Shown piece after piece: positions 36,247 through 47,132 of a stretch of 64,000 nucleotides of DNA. The DNA lies in NCBI RefSeq assembly GCF_021290385.1, contig NZ_CP089928.1:310001-374000 (forward strand). The letters run 5' to 3'. The DNA comes from Microbulbifer sp. YPW16 (GTDB lineage: Bacteria; Pseudomonadota; Gammaproteobacteria; Pseudomonadales; Cellvibrionaceae). The position numbers and the translations under genes are program-made. The notes below the pieces were generated by a model. That model was given only the letters and a program-made list of their open reading frames with translations. It was not told the origin of the DNA and ran no database searches. Each line of letters begins with the position of its first letter. Position 1 is the first letter of the stretch.

Positions 36247-38667
36247 ATGCCGCACAGTCATTACATCCGTTGGTTTGAGTGCATCTCACTGGGCGATATC
36301 GCGGAAGTTGGCGGAAAGACCGCCTCTCTCGGTGAAATGTACCGGGCCCTGGCGCCCCAGGGCATTCGTGTCCCCAACGGGTTTGCCATCACCGCCAATG
36401 CCTACCGCGCAGTACTGGACCAGGGCAATACCCGGGATACTTTGCACGAACTGCTGCGTGATGTCGGCAATGCCGGAGGTGATAAGCAGGGCCAGATTGC
36501 CGCGGAAGCCCGTAAAGCCGTGTATGAATCAGGATTACCGGACGACCTGGCCCGGGAAATCACCGATGCCTATGTCGAACTGTGCGAACAGTATGGCCCG
36601 CAGCTCAGGGTTGCCGTGCGCAGCTCCGCCACCGCAGAGGACCTGCCCGACGCCAGCTTTGCCGGCCAGCACGACAGCTTCCTCAATATTGGTGACTCCG
36701 AAGGGCTACTGGAGGCCTGTCGTCGCTGTTTTGCGTCGTTATTTACCGAGCGTGCAATCAGTTACCGGGAGCGCAACGGGTTCGATCATTTCAAGGTGGC
36801 ACTCACCATCGCGGTGATGAAAATGGTCCGGGCGGACCTGGCCGCCAGTGGCGTTATGTTCAGCCTGGACACGGACAGCGGTTTCCGCGACGTAGTCTTT
36901 ATCAATTCGGCATATGGGCTGGGCGAAAATATCGTCCAGGGGGCCGTGGACCCGGATGAGTTCTACGTGCACAAGCCAACTTACGAGCAGGGCCATCGTT
37001 GTGTCTTGCGCCGCCAGCTGGGCGCCAAGCAGCAGACACTGGTCTGCGATGAAGACCTGAACAGCCAGGAGCTGCATAACATCGATACCCCCGGGGCCCG
37101 TCGCGAAATTTACAGCCTGGATGACGACGATGTACTGACCCTGGCGGATTACGCGATTCGCACCGAGAAGCATTACAGCAGCGTACGGGGCGTGGACTGC
37201 CCCATGGATATGGAGTGGGCAAAGGACGGCGATGACGGGCAGCTGTACCTCCTCCAGGCGCGGCCGGAAACCGTTGCCTCGCAGAAGCCGCGTAACCAGC
37301 TTAAGCGTTACCATTTCAGGGAAAAGCCAGACAGCGAATCCCTGCGCGCCAGCGGGCGGGCTATCGGTACCGGTATTGCCAGTGGCACCCTGCGCAGGGT
37401 GGACAGCGTGGACCAGCTGGCAGGCTTCGGGGATGGCGAGGTACTGTTCGCCGAAAGCACCAGTCCCGACTGGGGCCCGGCCATGCGGCGCGCGGCGGCA
37501 CTGGTTACCGAGCGTGGTGGCAGGACCTGTCATGCGGCCATTGTTGCGCGGGAATTTGGTATCCCGGCGGTGGTCGGCATTGGCGACGAAGGCCGCAACC
37601 TGCAGGCGGGCCAGATCGTCACCCTTTCCTGCGCCCAGGGTGACGTGGGCAGGGTCTACGACGGGGAGATACCGTTCGAGGTAACCACGATCGAGCTGGA
37701 CCATGTTCCCCGGCCAGAGACCAGGATGATGATCAACCTGGCCAGCCCGGACCAGGCATTTCGGCTGAGTGCCCTGCCCTGCGATGGTGTCGGCCTGGCG
37801 CGTATGGAGTTTATCGTCAATGAACATATCATGGCCCACCCGATGGCGCTGGCCCACCCAGAGAGGGTCGAGGATGAAAAGGACAGGCAAAAGCTCCAGC
37901 AACTGACGGCCGGTCACGAAAGTGGTGGGGCATTTTTCATCGAAAAACTGTCCGAGGGAATCGGCACCATTGCCGCTGCTTTCTACCCCCGGCCAGTGAT
38001 TGTCCGTACTTCGGATTTCAAGACCAATGAGTACGCGCGGTTGGTGGGTGGAGCCGGCTTCGAGCCCCATGAAGAGAACCCGATGCTGGGGTTCCGGGGG
38101 GCCGCCCGGTATGCCCACGAGGCCTATGCCGATGGCTTTGCGCTGGAGTGTGCCGCCCTGAAACGGGCACGGGAAGCAATGGGCCTGGATAATATCAAGG
38201 TGATGATTCCCTTTTGCCGACGCATTCCCGAGGGCGAGCAGGTGTTGCAGGCGATGGCTGACCACGGGTTGAAACAGGGGAGGAACGGCCTGGAGGTCTA
38301 CGTCATGTGCGAGATCCCCAATAACGTGGTGCAGATAGACGCATTCAGCCAGCTGTTCGACGGTATCTCCATCGGCTCCAATGACCTGACGCAGCTGGTG
38401 CTCGGTGTAGACCGGGATTCAGACATTGTCGCCTTTGATTTCGACGAGCGGGATCCTGGCGTATTGGAAATGCTGCGGCTCGCTATTGAGGGCGCACAAC
38501 GCAACGGTATTCCGGCCGGTATCTGCGGCGAGGCGCCGTCGAACTACCCGGAAGTGGCCGAGTACCTGGTGGAACTGGGGATCGATTCCATCAGCCTGAG
38601 CCCGGATGCATTGTTGCGCACCATCGAGAGGGTGGCGGCCATCGAGGAAAAGAAAAAATCGGGATAG
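36247..38667 (+). CDS. ppsA: Phosphoenolpyruvate synthase
   Basis: Converts pyruvate, ATP and water to PEP, AMP and phosphate for gluconeogenesis. The 806 residues have the N-terminal ATP-grasp part (GGKTASLGEMYRALAPQGIR, AVRSSATAEDLPDASFAGQH), the phospho-His domain with GGRTCHAAIVAREFGIPAVV (catalytic His429) and the C-terminal PEP/pyruvate barrel (ARMEFIVNEHIMAHPMAL, RTSDFKTNEYARLVGG, MCEIPNNVVQIDAF, GICGEAPSN with the catalytic Cys). It is full length and monocistronic, followed directly by the REP array. Confidence 0.96.
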   Translation: MPHSHYIRWFECISLGDIAEVGGKTASLGEMYRALAPQGIRVPNGFAITANAYRAVLDQGNTRDTLHELLRDVGNAGGDKQGQIAAEARKAVYESGLPDDLAREITDAYVELCEQYGPQLRVAVRSSATAEDLPDASFAGQHDSFLNIGDSEGLLEACRRCFASLFTERAISYRERNGFDHFKVALTIAVMKMVRADLAASGVMFSLDTDSGFRDVVFINSAYGLGENIVQGAVDPDEFYVHKPTYEQGHRCVLRRQLGAKQQTLVCDEDLNSQELHNIDTPGARREIYSLDDDDVLTLADYAIRTEKHYSSVRGVDCPMDMEWAKDGDDGQLYLLQARPETVASQKPRNQLKRYHFREKPDSESLRASGRAIGTGIASGTLRRVDSVDQLAGFGDGEVLFAESTSPDWGPAMRRAAALVTERGGRTCHAAIVAREFGIPAVVGIGDEGRNLQAGQIVTLSCAQGDVGRVYDGEIPFEVTTIELDHVPRPETRMMINLASPDQAFRLSALPCDGVGLARMEFIVNEHIMAHPMALAHPERVEDEKDRQKLQQLTAGHESGGAFFIEKLSEGIGTIAAAFYPRPVIVRTSDFKTNEYARLVGGAGFEPHEENPMLGFRGAARYAHEAYADGFALECAALKRAREAMGLDNIKVMIPFCRRIPEGEQVLQAMADHGLKQGRNGLEVYVMCEIPNNVVQIDAFSQLFDGISIGSNDLTQLVLGVDRDSDIVAFDFDERDPGVLEMLRLAIEGAQRNGIPAGICGEAPSNYPEVAEYLVELGIDSISLSPDALLRTIERVAAIEEKKKSG

Positions 38668-38685
38668 GTGCAGCCGGCGGTCGCG

Positions 38686-38858
38686 TCGCGGCCAGCGGCC
38701 GCTCCTGCGGGTGGGGATGCGCACTCACCGATTTTGTAGGAGCGGCTGCCAGCCGCGATTACCTCCGGGTTATCGAGCCCCGATCGCGGCCGCGGGCCGC
38801 TCCTACAAGGGGTGAAGCACACTCACGGATTTCTTAGGAGCGGCCCATGGCCGCGAAA
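38686..38858. repeat. Array of four REP elements in alternating orientation
   Basis: Four copies of a REP with core TAGGAGCGGC...GCCGCGA: minus at 38686-38709, plus at 38735-38760, minus at 38781-38807, plus at 38833-38858. The middle two form a mirror pair (REPIN/BIME-like) bounded by TGTAGGAG and CTCCTACA. The leaders before the two plus copies are also alike (38711-38734 and 38809-38832, both with GCACTCAC/CACACTCAC-GATTT), so a unit of about 98 bp has been duplicated. It fills the gap between ppsA and the convergent P-type ATPase gene. Confidence 0.85.
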
Positions 38859-38900
38859 AATATGTCCCAGAAGATTTCCCAAACGTGGCGGTTCACCGCG

Positions 38901-41567
38901 CTATCCGGCAGCTGTATTACTCTCGCGCCAGTTCGAAATGCGCAACAGCAGCTCCATCGCCAGCAACTGCAGCATCGCCAACGACAACAGGCCTGTCCAG
39001 TGTGCCAGGCTCACTGGCGAAACGCCCAGCACACCCTGCATCAGAGGCGAGTACATCGACAGGATATGCAGACCCTGGGCCGCCAGTGTCCCCAGTAGCA
39101 GCACCGGGTTGGAGAAAAACGGCTGGTGGAAGATGGAGCGGACTTCCGAGCGGCTGTTGAACACCTGCACATTCTCAAACAGCACCATCAGCAGCAGCAC
39201 ACTGTTACGCGCCTGCTCTACCTGCCAGCCCTGCTGCAGGAGCCAGTAAAAGCAACTGAAGGCGACACCGCCCATCACCAGGCCGGAGGTAATGACCCGG
39301 CGTAACATCAGCGGATCGAACAGCGACTCCCTGGGCGGGCGCGGCGGGCGCTGCATCTCATCACCCTCTCCCGGCTCCAGTGCCAGGCCCACGCTCTGCA
39401 CACTGTTGGTAACCAGGTTGAGCCATAACAGCTGAACCGGCGTCAGCGGTAACGGCATTGCGAAGGCGGTGCTCAAGACGAACAGGACAATTTCAGCGGC
39501 GCCAGTGGAAATCAGGAAGAACACGACCTTACGGATATTCCGGTAGGCGATGCGCCCCTCCTCTACCCCGGCCACCACCGAGGCGAAATTGTCGTCGGTC
39601 AGCAGCAGGTCAGCGGATTCCTTCGCCACCTCGGTTCCCCTTTCTCCCATGGCCACACCGACATGGGCGCTATGCAGCGCCGGGGCATCGTTGACCCCGT
39701 CTCCGGTTACCGCGACAAACTCACCCTGGCGCTGCAGAGATTGTACAATGGTCAGCTTCTGGTCCGGCGAAACCCGCGCGTAAACACGGGTACCGGATGT
39801 CAGCTGGTCGACAGCCCTGCTGCCCTGGGCCTCCGCCCGTGCCAGCTCCATACCGGTCACAGCCCCGTCTTCACGGTCCGCAAGTTTCAGTTCCCGGGCG
39901 ATGCTCAGGGCAGTGTGCGGATGGTCGCCGGTGAGCATGCACACATGGATGCCGGCGGTACGGCAGTCCGACACCGCCTGTGCCGCTTCCGGGCGCAGTG
40001 GATCCACCATGCCGACCAATCCCAGCAGGCAAAGGTTATGCAGCTGTTCGGGGAAAACACGGTCGCTTGCGGGCAGTTTGCCCTCGGCCAGCGCAAGGAC
40101 CCGCGCCCCGCGCTCGGCCAGGCTCTTCATCGCGTCCAGAGCGCGACTGTTGTCCAGGGGGACATCGCCCGCTGCAGTGGCCATGCTGCTGCACATGGGC
40201 AACAGTTTTTCCAGCGCGCCCTTCACGCAGCTAAGTCCCCGTTCGCCGTCATTGTGCAGGGTCGCGGCATAACCCAGAGCGGGTTCGTAGTGGATCTGGG
40301 AGCAAAGCGGATATCGAGCCAGTAAATGACCGCGCTCGATACCACATTTACAGGCCATGGCCAGTAGTGCCTGGTCCACAGCGTCGCCGCTGCCCTGCCA
40401 CTGGCCATCATCTGTCTTGTGTACCTCCGCCTCGTTGCAGAGCGCGGCGACGCGACACAGTCGCTCAATCACCTCGTCGCTGGGATGATTTGTGCCGATG
40501 TGGTAATTGCGGTCGTCCAGCAAGGCCACCTCGCTGGCCGTGAGCCGGTTCTCTGTCAGGGTGCCGGTTTTATCAGCGGCAATAACGGTGCAGGAGCCCA
40601 GGCTCTCCACGGCTACCAGTTTGCGGACAATGACATGCCGCCTGACCATACGACGTGTGCCAATGGAAAGCACCACCGTCAGCGCCATCGGCAGGCCCTC
40701 GGGAATGGCAGAAACTGCCAGGGCTACCGCCGTCATGAATATCAATAGTGGCGGGGTATCCCGGGCGAGTTCGATCGCAGCCAGCAGCGCCACGCTGACC
40801 AGTAACGCGATGGTGAGTTTTTTGCTGAAGCGCTCGATACGCTGGAACAGCGGTGGCTTCGCCTCCTCCGCAGATTCCAGGCTCAGGCTCAGCTTGCCAA
40901 CCTCGGTCGCGAGGCCGGTACCGGTGACCACCCCCCTGCCACGGCCCGAGGCAACCAGGCTGCCAGCGAAACACTGGTTGAACCTTTCCGCCAGCGGTGC
41001 GTCCGGTGCACAGAGTAGGTCACTGTCCTTGCCCACCGGCAATGACTCACCGGTAAGGACGGACTCATCCACTTCCAGGCCTTTTGCCTCTAGCAGGTAC
41101 AGGTCGGCCGGTACCCGATCCCCTGAACCCAGCAGCACCAGGTCTCCCGGTACCAGCTCCTCTCCAGGAATCTCGATGGTTTCGCCGTCCCGCACTACCT
41201 GTACCCGGTTCACCATCAGTTTGCGCAGGGCCTGCGCACTGCGATGGGCGTGGTACTCCTGCAGGGCCCCGATTAACGCATTGAGCAGCAGAATCAACCC
41301 GATAAACGTGGCATCCGCCAGTTTGCCGACACCCAGGGATACCGCCATCGCCGCCAGCAGCACATAGATCAGTGGGCTGGCGAACTGGCGCAGGAAGAGC
41401 CGCGGGAACCCGGGCAGGCGTGGCGTTGGCAGCGCGTTGGGGCCATATGTTGAGAGCCGCCGGCTGGCCTCTGCCGTGGTCAGGCCCGCATCGCTACTGT
41501 CGAGTAACGCGGTCACTTCCCGGGGCGACAGGGATTGCCACTGGCGCTGGGGGTTGCTGTCAGGCAT
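38901..41567 (-). CDS. P-type cation-transporting ATPase (P2-like)
   Basis: Inner-membrane ion pump driven by ATP. The ATG at 41567 (MPDSNPQRQWQSLSPREVTA) gives 888 residues; 11 upstream codons to 41600 are possible but less likely. It has the cation ATPase N domain, the actuator TGES in DESVLTGESLPVG, membrane motif IPEGLPMAL, the phosphorylated Asp in DKTGTLTENRL (about residue 330), TGDHPHTALSIA, VTGDGVNDAPAL and the C-terminal six-helix region with LNLVTNSVQSVGLALEPGEG. PEGL suggests Ca2+, Na+ or H+ rather than heavy metals. No CxxC metal domain is present. Its neighbour is a second ion-translocating ATPase operon. Confidence 0.92.
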   Translation of the reverse strand: MPDSNPQRQWQSLSPREVTALLDSSDAGLTTAEASRRLSTYGPNALPTPRLPGFPRLFLRQFASPLIYVLLAAMAVSLGVGKLADATFIGLILLLNALIGALQEYHAHRSAQALRKLMVNRVQVVRDGETIEIPGEELVPGDLVLLGSGDRVPADLYLLEAKGLEVDESVLTGESLPVGKDSDLLCAPDAPLAERFNQCFAGSLVASGRGRGVVTGTGLATEVGKLSLSLESAEEAKPPLFQRIERFSKKLTIALLVSVALLAAIELARDTPPLLIFMTAVALAVSAIPEGLPMALTVVLSIGTRRMVRRHVIVRKLVAVESLGSCTVIAADKTGTLTENRLTASEVALLDDRNYHIGTNHPSDEVIERLCRVAALCNEAEVHKTDDGQWQGSGDAVDQALLAMACKCGIERGHLLARYPLCSQIHYEPALGYAATLHNDGERGLSCVKGALEKLLPMCSSMATAAGDVPLDNSRALDAMKSLAERGARVLALAEGKLPASDRVFPEQLHNLCLLGLVGMVDPLRPEAAQAVSDCRTAGIHVCMLTGDHPHTALSIARELKLADREDGAVTGMELARAEAQGSRAVDQLTSGTRVYARVSPDQKLTIVQSLQRQGEFVAVTGDGVNDAPALHSAHVGVAMGERGTEVAKESADLLLTDDNFASVVAGVEEGRIAYRNIRKVVFFLISTGAAEIVLFVLSTAFAMPLPLTPVQLLWLNLVTNSVQSVGLALEPGEGDEMQRPPRPPRESLFDPLMLRRVITSGLVMGGVAFSCFYWLLQQGWQVEQARNSVLLLMVLFENVQVFNSRSEVRSIFHQPFFSNPVLLLGTLAAQGLHILSMYSPLMQGVLGVSPVSLAHWTGLLSLAMLQLLAMELLLRISNWRESNTAAG

Positions 41568-41741
41568 TGCAACTCGGGATTGGGGGAACTGGATAAACAA
41601 ACATTAGCAGCCCCGGCCAGATCGGCGGGGCGTTCTCCGGCAGTGCCAACCGGGGAATCCAGCTGCATTCCGGGCTAGCTATACGGTTGCACTCACGGCC
41701 GGAAGCCTGCCACTGCCATTACGTCTTTACTGAACAGTGAC

Positions 41742-42947
41742 ATGCCAATACAGCGGTTGCCAATGAGTTTTCTGCAAACACTTCGGATGTGCTGGCCAGT
41801 CTTGCCCGCCCCAGGCTGGCGAGTACGATTGTCGGTTCCTGTCCGGACCATGCTGGTTTTGCTGTCACTGGCCGGTGCGGCAGTGGCGGATCAGGCGAAA
41901 GCGGAACAGGTGCTGGAAGTATTCGTGCGGGATGGATGTCCCCATTGTGCCGCAGCCAAGGAATACCTGCCACAGTTCGCCCACGAGCACCCCGGGCTGC
42001 GCATTGTCTACCGCTCACTGGACAGTGACCCGCGAGCTGCTGAGGACCTTGCCCGGCACTCACGCCGCGCCGGCGCCTGGCCACCGGGCGTGCCCACTTT
42101 CGTGATCGAGGACCGGGTACTGGTGGGTTTTGCCAGCCCCGCGGTTACCGGGCCGCAACTGGCGGAACTGGTAAAAGGAGGCGCCGCAACGCCGGGAAAG
42201 ACTGAAGCGGCAGGCCCCGGCGGACTGGATGTCGCCGACCTGGGCCTGCCGCTGTTCACAATCGCCCTGGGGCTGATCGACGGCTTCAACCCCTGCGCCA
42301 TGTGGGTGTTGTTGATACTGCTCTCGATACTGGTCAGGTTGCAGGATCGCCGTCGCATGGCACTGATTGCGGGTACCTTTGTACTCGTCAGCGGGGCTGT
42401 TTATTACGTGTTTATGGCAGCCTGGCTGAACCTGTTCCTGCTGGTGGGGGTTTCCGCACTGTTGCGCTGGTTGCTCGGAGGCGTGGCGCTGGCGATCGGT
42501 GCCCTCAACCTCCGGGACTTTTTCCGCAGCGGCGTCCGCAGTGGACGCGAGTACACGCTGTCGATCCCGGAATCCGCCAAACCGGGGCTCTACGAGCGGC
42601 TGAGGCGGGTACTGCGGGCCGATAGCCTGGCAGCGTCACTGGTTGGCGTTGCGCTGCTCGCGATCCTGGTGAATTTTATCGAGCTGCTGTGCACGGCCGG
42701 GCTCCCGGCAATCTATACAGCGGTACTGTCCCGGCAGGAGCTGGGGGCCGGCGCGTATTACGCCTACCTGGGGCTTTATATCCTTGCCTACATCGCCGAC
42801 GACCTGTTGATGGTAAGCATCGCGGTTATCGCCCTGGGCAGCCGCAGGCTGACAGACAGGGCCGGGCGCTGGCTGAAATTTACCAGCGGGCTGGTGATGC
42901 TGGTCCTGGGCGTGATCCTGGTGCTGTTCCCGCAATTGCTCGTATAG
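41742..42947 (+). CDS. Thioredoxin-like fold fused to a polytopic membrane domain
   Basis: A 401-residue protein: basic N terminus, signal-like hydrophobic segment (TMLVLLSLAGAAVA, residues 37-50), then a glutaredoxin/thioredoxin-like domain with redox pair Cys66-Pro-His-Cys69 (VRDGCPHCAAAKEYL) and GVPTFVIEDRVLVGF. After a Gly/Ala linker come about six membrane helices with Cys-bearing motifs GLIDGFNPCAMWVLL and FIELLCTAGLPAIY. This layout (outer thiol domain plus two intramembrane cysteines) resembles DsbD/CcdA-type reductant transporters that move electrons across the membrane. Start choice is uncertain (ATG also at 41763). Substrate unknown. Confidence 0.82.
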   Translation: MPIQRLPMSFLQTLRMCWPVLPAPGWRVRLSVPVRTMLVLLSLAGAAVADQAKAEQVLEVFVRDGCPHCAAAKEYLPQFAHEHPGLRIVYRSLDSDPRAAEDLARHSRRAGAWPPGVPTFVIEDRVLVGFASPAVTGPQLAELVKGGAATPGKTEAAGPGGLDVADLGLPLFTIALGLIDGFNPCAMWVLLILLSILVRLQDRRRMALIAGTFVLVSGAVYYVFMAAWLNLFLLVGVSALLRWLLGGVALAIGALNLRDFFRSGVRSGREYTLSIPESAKPGLYERLRRVLRADSLAASLVGVALLAILVNFIELLCTAGLPAIYTAVLSRQELGAGAYYAYLGLYILAYIADDLLMVSIAVIALGSRRLTDRAGRWLKFTSGLVMLVLGVILVLFPQLLV

Positions 42948-43020
42948 CTTGCTGGCCTGGCCATCGTTGCGGTAACCGGACCCCGCTGAGAATCCAGCCT
43001 TGCATCGCACGAAGCGGTGA

Positions 43021-43932
43021 TTACCGGTTGGCATCCCCCTTGTCTCTCTCGTTATCCCCCTGCAGGGATTCCTGATCGCGAGGCATACTGGCGCTGTCTG
43101 CATTCAGCAGGATCACTTCGATCTCCTCGGTGATTTCCTCCTGCCGAAGCTGGCTGGCTTTGCGATGCAGCAAATCCAGTTTCTCATCCAGGTAATGACT
43201 GGCACCTTCCAGGTGCTGCATGCGTTGCTGGTTCTCAGCCATCAGTGACAGGTAAATGATTTTCTGCAACGACTGCAGAAGGTATTCCTCCGCCAGTTCA
43301 CGCACAAGGGTTGCCGGGGAAAGGTTGAGTTGCGGTGGGCAAGGATAACGCTGCACGCGATTTCGCAGCCCCTGGAACGGCGGCAAAAGCTCATCCTCCA
43401 CCACCGCCTTCCGCTGTGGGTCCCGGTAGAGCACTGTAAGTGCCGTGGCGCTTGCACCCTGCAGCTCAGCCAGCCGCACCAGCAGTTGCTGCAGCCGCGA
43501 GTTGACCTCATCCGCCAGCGCTGCACCGTCCAGCGCCGCGACAAACCGGGGATGGCCCTCCAGCCTTGCGCATAGCCGGCGTCCCCAACCGATAATACCG
43601 GGCCAGGCATCGCTGCGGACCGGTTCCCGCGCGAGGCACTCCTCCAGCCTCTCTACCAGGCTCTCATTAAAGCTTCCGCAGAAGCCACGTTCGGAGCCGA
43701 TCAGCAGGTAGACGTGGCGCAGCTCCCCCACCGGCGATGGCAGAGCATCGGGAAAATAGCTGAGCAGGTCTGCTGCCGCAGTGTTCATCGTCTCGACTAC
43801 CCGGCGCTGGCTGTCAAGAGTCTGCGCCAGCCGGCGAACCTCCATAAAGGCCATCGCTTTCATTGCTCCGACAATCTCACGGGTTTCGCCCAGTTGCCTT
43901 TCGTGCCGGGCCAGCTCCTGCTGGCGGCTCAT
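43021..43932 (-). CDS. atpG: N-ATPase gamma subunit
   Basis: Central rotor stalk of a second, N-type F1Fo ATPase. The 303 residues are a divergent gamma: N-terminal helix [20 protein letters not shown], middle Rossmann-like part with [20 protein letters not shown], and C-terminal helix [20 protein letters not shown] then [15 protein letters not shown]. The tail (about the last 20 residues) is charged and low in order. It is the last gene of the operon and overlaps alpha by 4 nt. Confidence 0.92.
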   Translation of the reverse strand: MSRQQELARHERQLGETREIVGAMKAMAFMEVRRLAQTLDSQRRVVETMNTAAADLLSYFPDALPSPVGELRHVYLLIGSERGFCGSFNESLVERLEECLAREPVRSDAWPGIIGWGRRLCARLEGHPRFVAALDGAALADEVNSRLQQLLVRLAELQGASATALTVLYRDPQRKAVVEDELLPPFQGLRNRVQRYPCPPQLNLSPATLVRELAEEYLLQSLQKIIYLSLMAENQQRMQHLEGASHYLDEKLDLLHRKASQLRQEEITEEIEVILLNADSASMPRDQESLQGDNERDKGDANR

Positions 43933-45404
43933 GTTGCTGCACCCTCAACAGTGGAGAACACCTCCCGGGTTAGGCAGGTCCAGTGTCGGCGCGGGTCGTC
44001 CAGGACTAATTCACTGGTTTCCATCCTCGCCTGCAACTGTGCCAGGAACTGCCGCACCTGCTGTGGGTCCAGGTTATCGAGCAGGCCATCGTTAAACGCA
44101 ACCATCCACGCCAGCTGGTACTCGATCGACAGGGGCGCAAGGCGCTCCTGCTTGAGAACTTCCCGCAGCACCCGGCCACGCCGGATAGCCTTTTCCATTC
44201 CCGCTTCCAGCCGGGCACCAAAGCGGGTAAACATTTCCAGCTCGAGAAACTGCAGGTAATCGAGCTTCATACGCCCTCCTTCCCGCTTGACCGCCGGGTG
44301 CTGCGCACGGCCGCCTATCCGGGATACCGACATGGGGATATCGATGGCGGGCCGGAACCCCGCAGTGAACAGTTCACGGTTCAGGTAGACCTGGCCATCG
44401 GTGATGGAAATCAGGTTGGTGGGGATATAAGCGGCGATCTCGCCCTGCTTGGTCTCCACAATTGGCAGCGCGGTCATGCTGCCGCCACCCTCATCCGGGC
44501 CCAGGCAGGTAGCACGCTCCAGCAGGCGCGCGTGGACGGAAAAAATATCGCCTGGATAGGCCTCGCGACCCGGCGGGCGCCGCAACAACAGGGACAGTTC
44601 CCGATAGGTTTTTGCGTGAGTAGAGAGATCGTCGTATACCACCAGGGTGTGGTGGCCCCGTCGCATCCAGTACTCGGCTATGCTGCAGCCGGCAAAAGGC
44701 GCCAGGTGCTGCAGCCCTGGTAGTGCGCTGGCTTCCGCTACCACCACGGTGGTGTAGTCCATGGCGAAATAGTCCCGTAGCAGGCGGATGCTGTTCACCA
44801 CTGCCGAGCGCTTCTGGCCGATCAGCACATAAACACAGCGCACGCCCGAGTTGCGCTGGTTGATCACCGCGTCCAGGGCGAGCGCGCTGCGCCCCAGGCC
44901 CTCGTCCCCGATCAGCAACTGTCGCTGACCGCAACCGATGGGGATAAGCGTGTCCAGCACCTTGTTGCCGGTATACATCGGCCGATGCACGAAGTCCCGC
45001 TGCGTAATCGGTGGAGACGCCATTTCCATACGTCGCCAGCCCTGGCTATCCACTGTCCCCTTGCCATCGAGCGGATTACCCAGCGGGTCCACGACCCTGC
45101 CCAGCAGTGCATCCCCCACCGGCAATCCCAGTGGCCGCGGATACCGGTGTGCGGTTGTACCGGCAGTCAGTTGCTCGGTCTCTGTCAGCAGCACAGCGCC
45201 CAGCAGGTTGCCCGAGAGGTCGAACACAAGGCCCCGGCTGCCATCGGCGAATTCAAGCAGGTCATCCATAGCCGCGGTTGGCAGGCCTGCGACCCAGGCG
45301 ATGCCGTCACCGACTGAAACCACCCGTCCCTGCTCGTGGATGCGCAGCTGTGGCCGATAGCCCTCCAGCCAGCGTGCCCGGTCCGGCAATAGCCTGTCGT
45401 TCAC
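43929..45404 (-). CDS. atpA: N-ATPase alpha subunit, Walker A Lys replaced by Arg
   Basis: Non-catalytic nucleotide-binding subunit of the F1 hexamer. The GTG at 45404 overlaps the b/delta stop (GTGA), giving 491 residues. It has [52 protein letters not shown] and the C-terminal [19 protein letters not shown]. The P-loop reads [13 protein letters not shown] (166-178): the canonical Lys of GxxxxGK[ST] is Arg172. [20 protein letters not shown] and [15 protein letters not shown] are kept. The change sits in the non-catalytic site and may alter regulation rather than turnover. Confidence 0.93.
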   Translation of the reverse strand: MNDRLLPDRARWLEGYRPQLRIHEQGRVVSVGDGIAWVAGLPTAAMDDLLEFADGSRGLVFDLSGNLLGAVLLTETEQLTAGTTAHRYPRPLGLPVGDALLGRVVDPLGNPLDGKGTVDSQGWRRMEMASPPITQRDFVHRPMYTGNKVLDTLIPIGCGQRQLLIGDEGLGRSALALDAVINQRNSGVRCVYVLIGQKRSAVVNSIRLLRDYFAMDYTTVVVAEASALPGLQHLAPFAGCSIAEYWMRRGHHTLVVYDDLSTHAKTYRELSLLLRRPPGREAYPGDIFSVHARLLERATCLGPDEGGGSMTALPIVETKQGEIAAYIPTNLISITDGQVYLNRELFTAGFRPAIDIPMSVSRIGGRAQHPAVKREGGRMKLDYLQFLELEMFTRFGARLEAGMEKAIRRGRVLREVLKQERLAPLSIEYQLAWMVAFNDGLLDNLDPQQVRQFLAQLQARMETSELVLDDPRRHWTCLTREVFSTVEGAAT

Positions 45405-46150
45405 GATCCCGCCTGTGGCAGTTCGGTAAATGCCTGCAGCTCGTCCCGGACACTGGCCCCCAGCTGCCACGGGCCGACAGTAATGCGCAGGCCAGCTAGC
45501 AACTTCGGGTCCTCGACAAAGTGGCAGCGGATACCAGGTTGCAGGACCTCGCCCAGTACCTCCTCAATGTCCCTTCGCTGGTCCTCCTCCAGCGGGAAGG
45601 CGCTGGTGACCTCAGCCAGTTCGCCCCGCTCCGCAAGCTGCTCCCGCAACGGCGCGCGCTGTTCATCCGGGAGCTCATCCAGGGAGCGCAGCAGGAGCTC
45701 CAGCAGGCGCTGCTCGAGCTCCGGCCCTGCGCCCTGCTGCAGTAGCCGTGCCGCGAACTGGCCGCCCTGGCGCAGGGCTGCCTGCTCCAGCTGCCGCTGT
45801 AGCTCCCTCCGCTGGCGCTTGTCGGCAACCTCTGCCTGCTGGCGCCGCTGTTGCAATGACTCCTCCAGTTCTGTTTGCCGCTTTGTGCGTTCGGTGCGCA
45901 TCTCGGCCTGGAGTTCCTCCCGCATCTGCTCGCTCTCAATTGCCCACTGGGACAGCCGCTGCTCGTATTGCCGCTGTAGGCTGGCGGCCTCCGCACGGGT
46001 CTGTTCAGCCGTGGCCAGGCTTTCCTCGATGCTTTCTTGCCGTCGGGCAATAACGGATTGCAGCGGCTTGTAGAAAAACCGCTTGAGGATCCACACAAGT
46101 ACCAGGAAGTTAATGATTTCCAGCAGGAAGGTCGACCAGCTGAGCTCCAC
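45401..46150 (-). CDS. atpF: N-ATPase peripheral-stalk subunit: b with delta-like C-terminal domain
   Basis: Stator subunit. The 249 residues start with one membrane helix ([20 protein letters not shown]), then a long charged coiled coil (about 40-140, many Glu/Arg/Gln), as in subunit b. The last about 110 residues differ: [20 protein letters not shown] and a C-terminal [19 protein letters not shown] that matches the end of subunit delta (GG-hR-hx-G-hhDgSVrgrL). This explains the missing separate atpH gene: b and delta functions appear joined. It lies 15 bp after c and overlaps alpha by 4 nt. Confidence 0.88.
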   Translation of the reverse strand: MELSWSTFLLEIINFLVLVWILKRFFYKPLQSVIARRQESIEESLATAEQTRAEAASLQRQYEQRLSQWAIESEQMREELQAEMRTERTKRQTELEESLQQRRQQAEVADKRQRRELQRQLEQAALRQGGQFAARLLQQGAGPELEQRLLELLLRSLDELPDEQRAPLREQLAERGELAEVTSAFPLEEDQRRDIEEVLGEVLQPGIRCHFVEDPKLLAGLRITVGPWQLGASVRDELQAFTELPQAGS

Positions 46151-46165
46151 GGCTTACCCCTCCTG

Positions 46166-47132
<967 letters not shown>

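Noticed and set aside
36739-38265. 508-codon minus-strand frame inside ppsA
   Set aside because: PEP synthase is complete on the plus strand; the shadow has no motif.
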